Assembly (NCBI GenBank): GCA_021604885.1
Contig: BQJV01000223.1
Coordinates: 1 to 5,917 of the forward strand
Source of the DNA: Acidimicrobiales bacterium
GTDB taxonomy: Bacteria; Actinomycetota; Acidimicrobiia; Acidimicrobiales; Aldehydirespiratoraceae
Length of the DNA stretch: 5,917 bases
Direction: 5' to 3'
Positions 5,321 to 5,917 of the stretch are shown here, one piece after another. The notes under the pieces are model-generated. The model saw nothing but the letters and a program-made list of their open reading frames with translations, did no database searches and was not told the DNA's origin. Within the stretch, counting starts at the first letter, position 1, and each line of letters opens with the position of its first letter. The position numbers and the translations under genes were made by a program.

Positions 5321-5917
5321 TCAACCGAGGACGGAGCCGCCACTCTCCAGGCGAGCAGTCAAGAGCGCGGCGAGCTCGGATCGGTGGTGTCGGGCATCGC
5401 CGAAGGACACCTGATCGAGCTGCGCACGCTTGAGGTGGAGGTGGACGTCGGCTTCCCAGGTGAACCCGATGCCGCCGTGCACCTGGAGCGCGGACTCCGC
5501 AACCCGCACCCCGGCGTCGCTGCACCACACCTTCGCCGTCGCCGCGGCGACCGCCGCCTCGGGGTCGCCCGCGCCGATCGCCCAGGCGGCGTGGAACACG
5601 GCCGAGCGCATGCCTTCGACGTCCACGAGCATGTCGGCGCACCGGTGCTTGACCGCCTGGAAGCTGCCGATCGGCCGCCCGAACTGCTCCCGTTCCTTCG
5701 CGTACTCCACCGCGAGCGTCATCACGGCCTGGGCACTGCCAAGCATCTCCGCGGCGTGGAACACCGCGCCCCGGCGACGATGGGCCGCAACCGAGTCGGC
5801 GCCGCCGATCACGGTGGCGGGCGCGTGATCGAGATCGACCCAGGCGAGTTCTCGCGTCTGGTCCATGGCGGGCTCGGCGGCCCGCTCGAGTCCGGCGAGG
5901 TCGACGACCACGAGATC
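5321..5917 (-). CDS. Acyl-CoA dehydrogenase, C-terminal half (5' end off the window)
   Basis: Flavoprotein that introduces an alpha-beta double bond into acyl-CoA. Only the last 198 residues are visible, and the frame is open to the right edge. Numbered from the edge, the C-terminal helical domain shows YAKEREQFGRPIGSFQAVKH (72-91), where Arg76 and Gln78-Phe79 belong to the FAD-contacting region of the family. It then shows ALQVHGGIGFTWEADVHLHL (143-162) and the ending FGDARHH...ELAALL. Where medium-chain dehydrogenases carry the catalytic glutamate in a YEGT motif, this protein reads SFGDA. The isovaleryl-CoA dehydrogenase-type alternative position, near RRRGAV, also appears to lack a glutamate. 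It may therefore be the non-catalytic subunit of a heteromeric enzyme like the actinobacterial FadE28/FadE29 type, or use another base. It is upstream of, and probably co-transcribed with, the dioxygenase gene. An apparent GTG start at 5911 is internal; the real start lies outside. Confidence 0.92.
   Translation of the reverse strand, partial: DLVVVDLAGLERAAEPAMDQTRELAWVDLDHAPATVIGGADSVAAHRRRGAVFHAAEMLGSAQAVMTLAVEYAKEREQFGRPIGSFQAVKHRCADMLVDVEGMRSAVFHAAWAIGAGDPEAAVAAATAKVWCSDAGVRVAESALQVHGGIGFTWEADVHLHLKRAQLDQVSFGDARHHRSELAALLTARLESGGSVLG

Noticed and set aside
5289..5642. N-terminal extension of the dioxygenase to an upstream start
   Set aside because: The extension would overlap the acyl-CoA dehydrogenase coding region in another frame and has an arginine/glycine-rich shadow composition. 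The ATG at 5288 has a strong AGGAGG site six bases upstream.
1..5917. CRISPR array, tRNA/rRNA, insertion sequence or attachment site
   Set aside because: No regularly spaced repeats of array length, transposase-like frame, terminal inverted repeats or tRNA-like cloverleaf were seen; nearly every base is accounted for by protein genes.

Overview
The window is gene-dense, very GC-rich DNA with strong third-position G/C bias, GTG as well as ATG starts, and heavily overlapping genes. Together with the mix of an OmpR-type two-component system, a drug/NosF-type ABC exporter and lipid-oxidation genes, this suggests an actinobacterium. A marine or soil Acidimicrobiia-like lineage is possible, but that placement is inference only.

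Layout. (1) Positions 1-1583, minus strand: a response regulator followed by its sensor histidine kinase. The genes overlap by 8 bases, and the kinase runs off the left edge before its ATPase domain. (2) Positions 1584-1678: a 95-base divergent intergenic region. It holds a perfectly symmetric arrangement of four CTGA/TCAG half-sites, two on each side, with an 11-base pitch within each pair. This looks like a double binding site for the OmpR-type regulator. (3) Positions 1679-4044, plus strand: a four-gene operon, tightly coupled by ATGA overlaps. It encodes an ABC ATPase, an ABC-2 type permease, a secreted and membrane-anchored Ig-like (NEW3/CARDB-like) protein, and a 34-residue single-span membrane peptide. 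(4) Positions 4041-5917, minus strand: a lipid-catabolism operon read towards the ABC operon. The C-terminal half of an acyl-CoA dehydrogenase enters from the right edge. It is followed after 32 bases by a phytanoyl-CoA dioxygenase-family protein with an SCP2-like N-terminal domain. The two convergent operons share one palindromic CTAG as both stop codons.

How the genes may work together. The two-component system probably senses an envelope or extracellular cue through its extracytoplasmic loop. It probably controls both itself and the divergent exporter through the shared intergenic operator. The Ig-like protein and the mini membrane protein are most simply accessory subunits of the exporter. 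The dehydrogenase and dioxygenase are a separate unit, probably acting on branched, isoprenoid or sterol-derived acyl-CoA substrates. The best candidates for something undescribed are the symmetric operator and the ABC exporter with its Ig-like and mini-protein partners. Second-tier candidates are the SCP2-dioxygenase fusion and the dehydrogenase, which appears to lack a catalytic base at either usual position.
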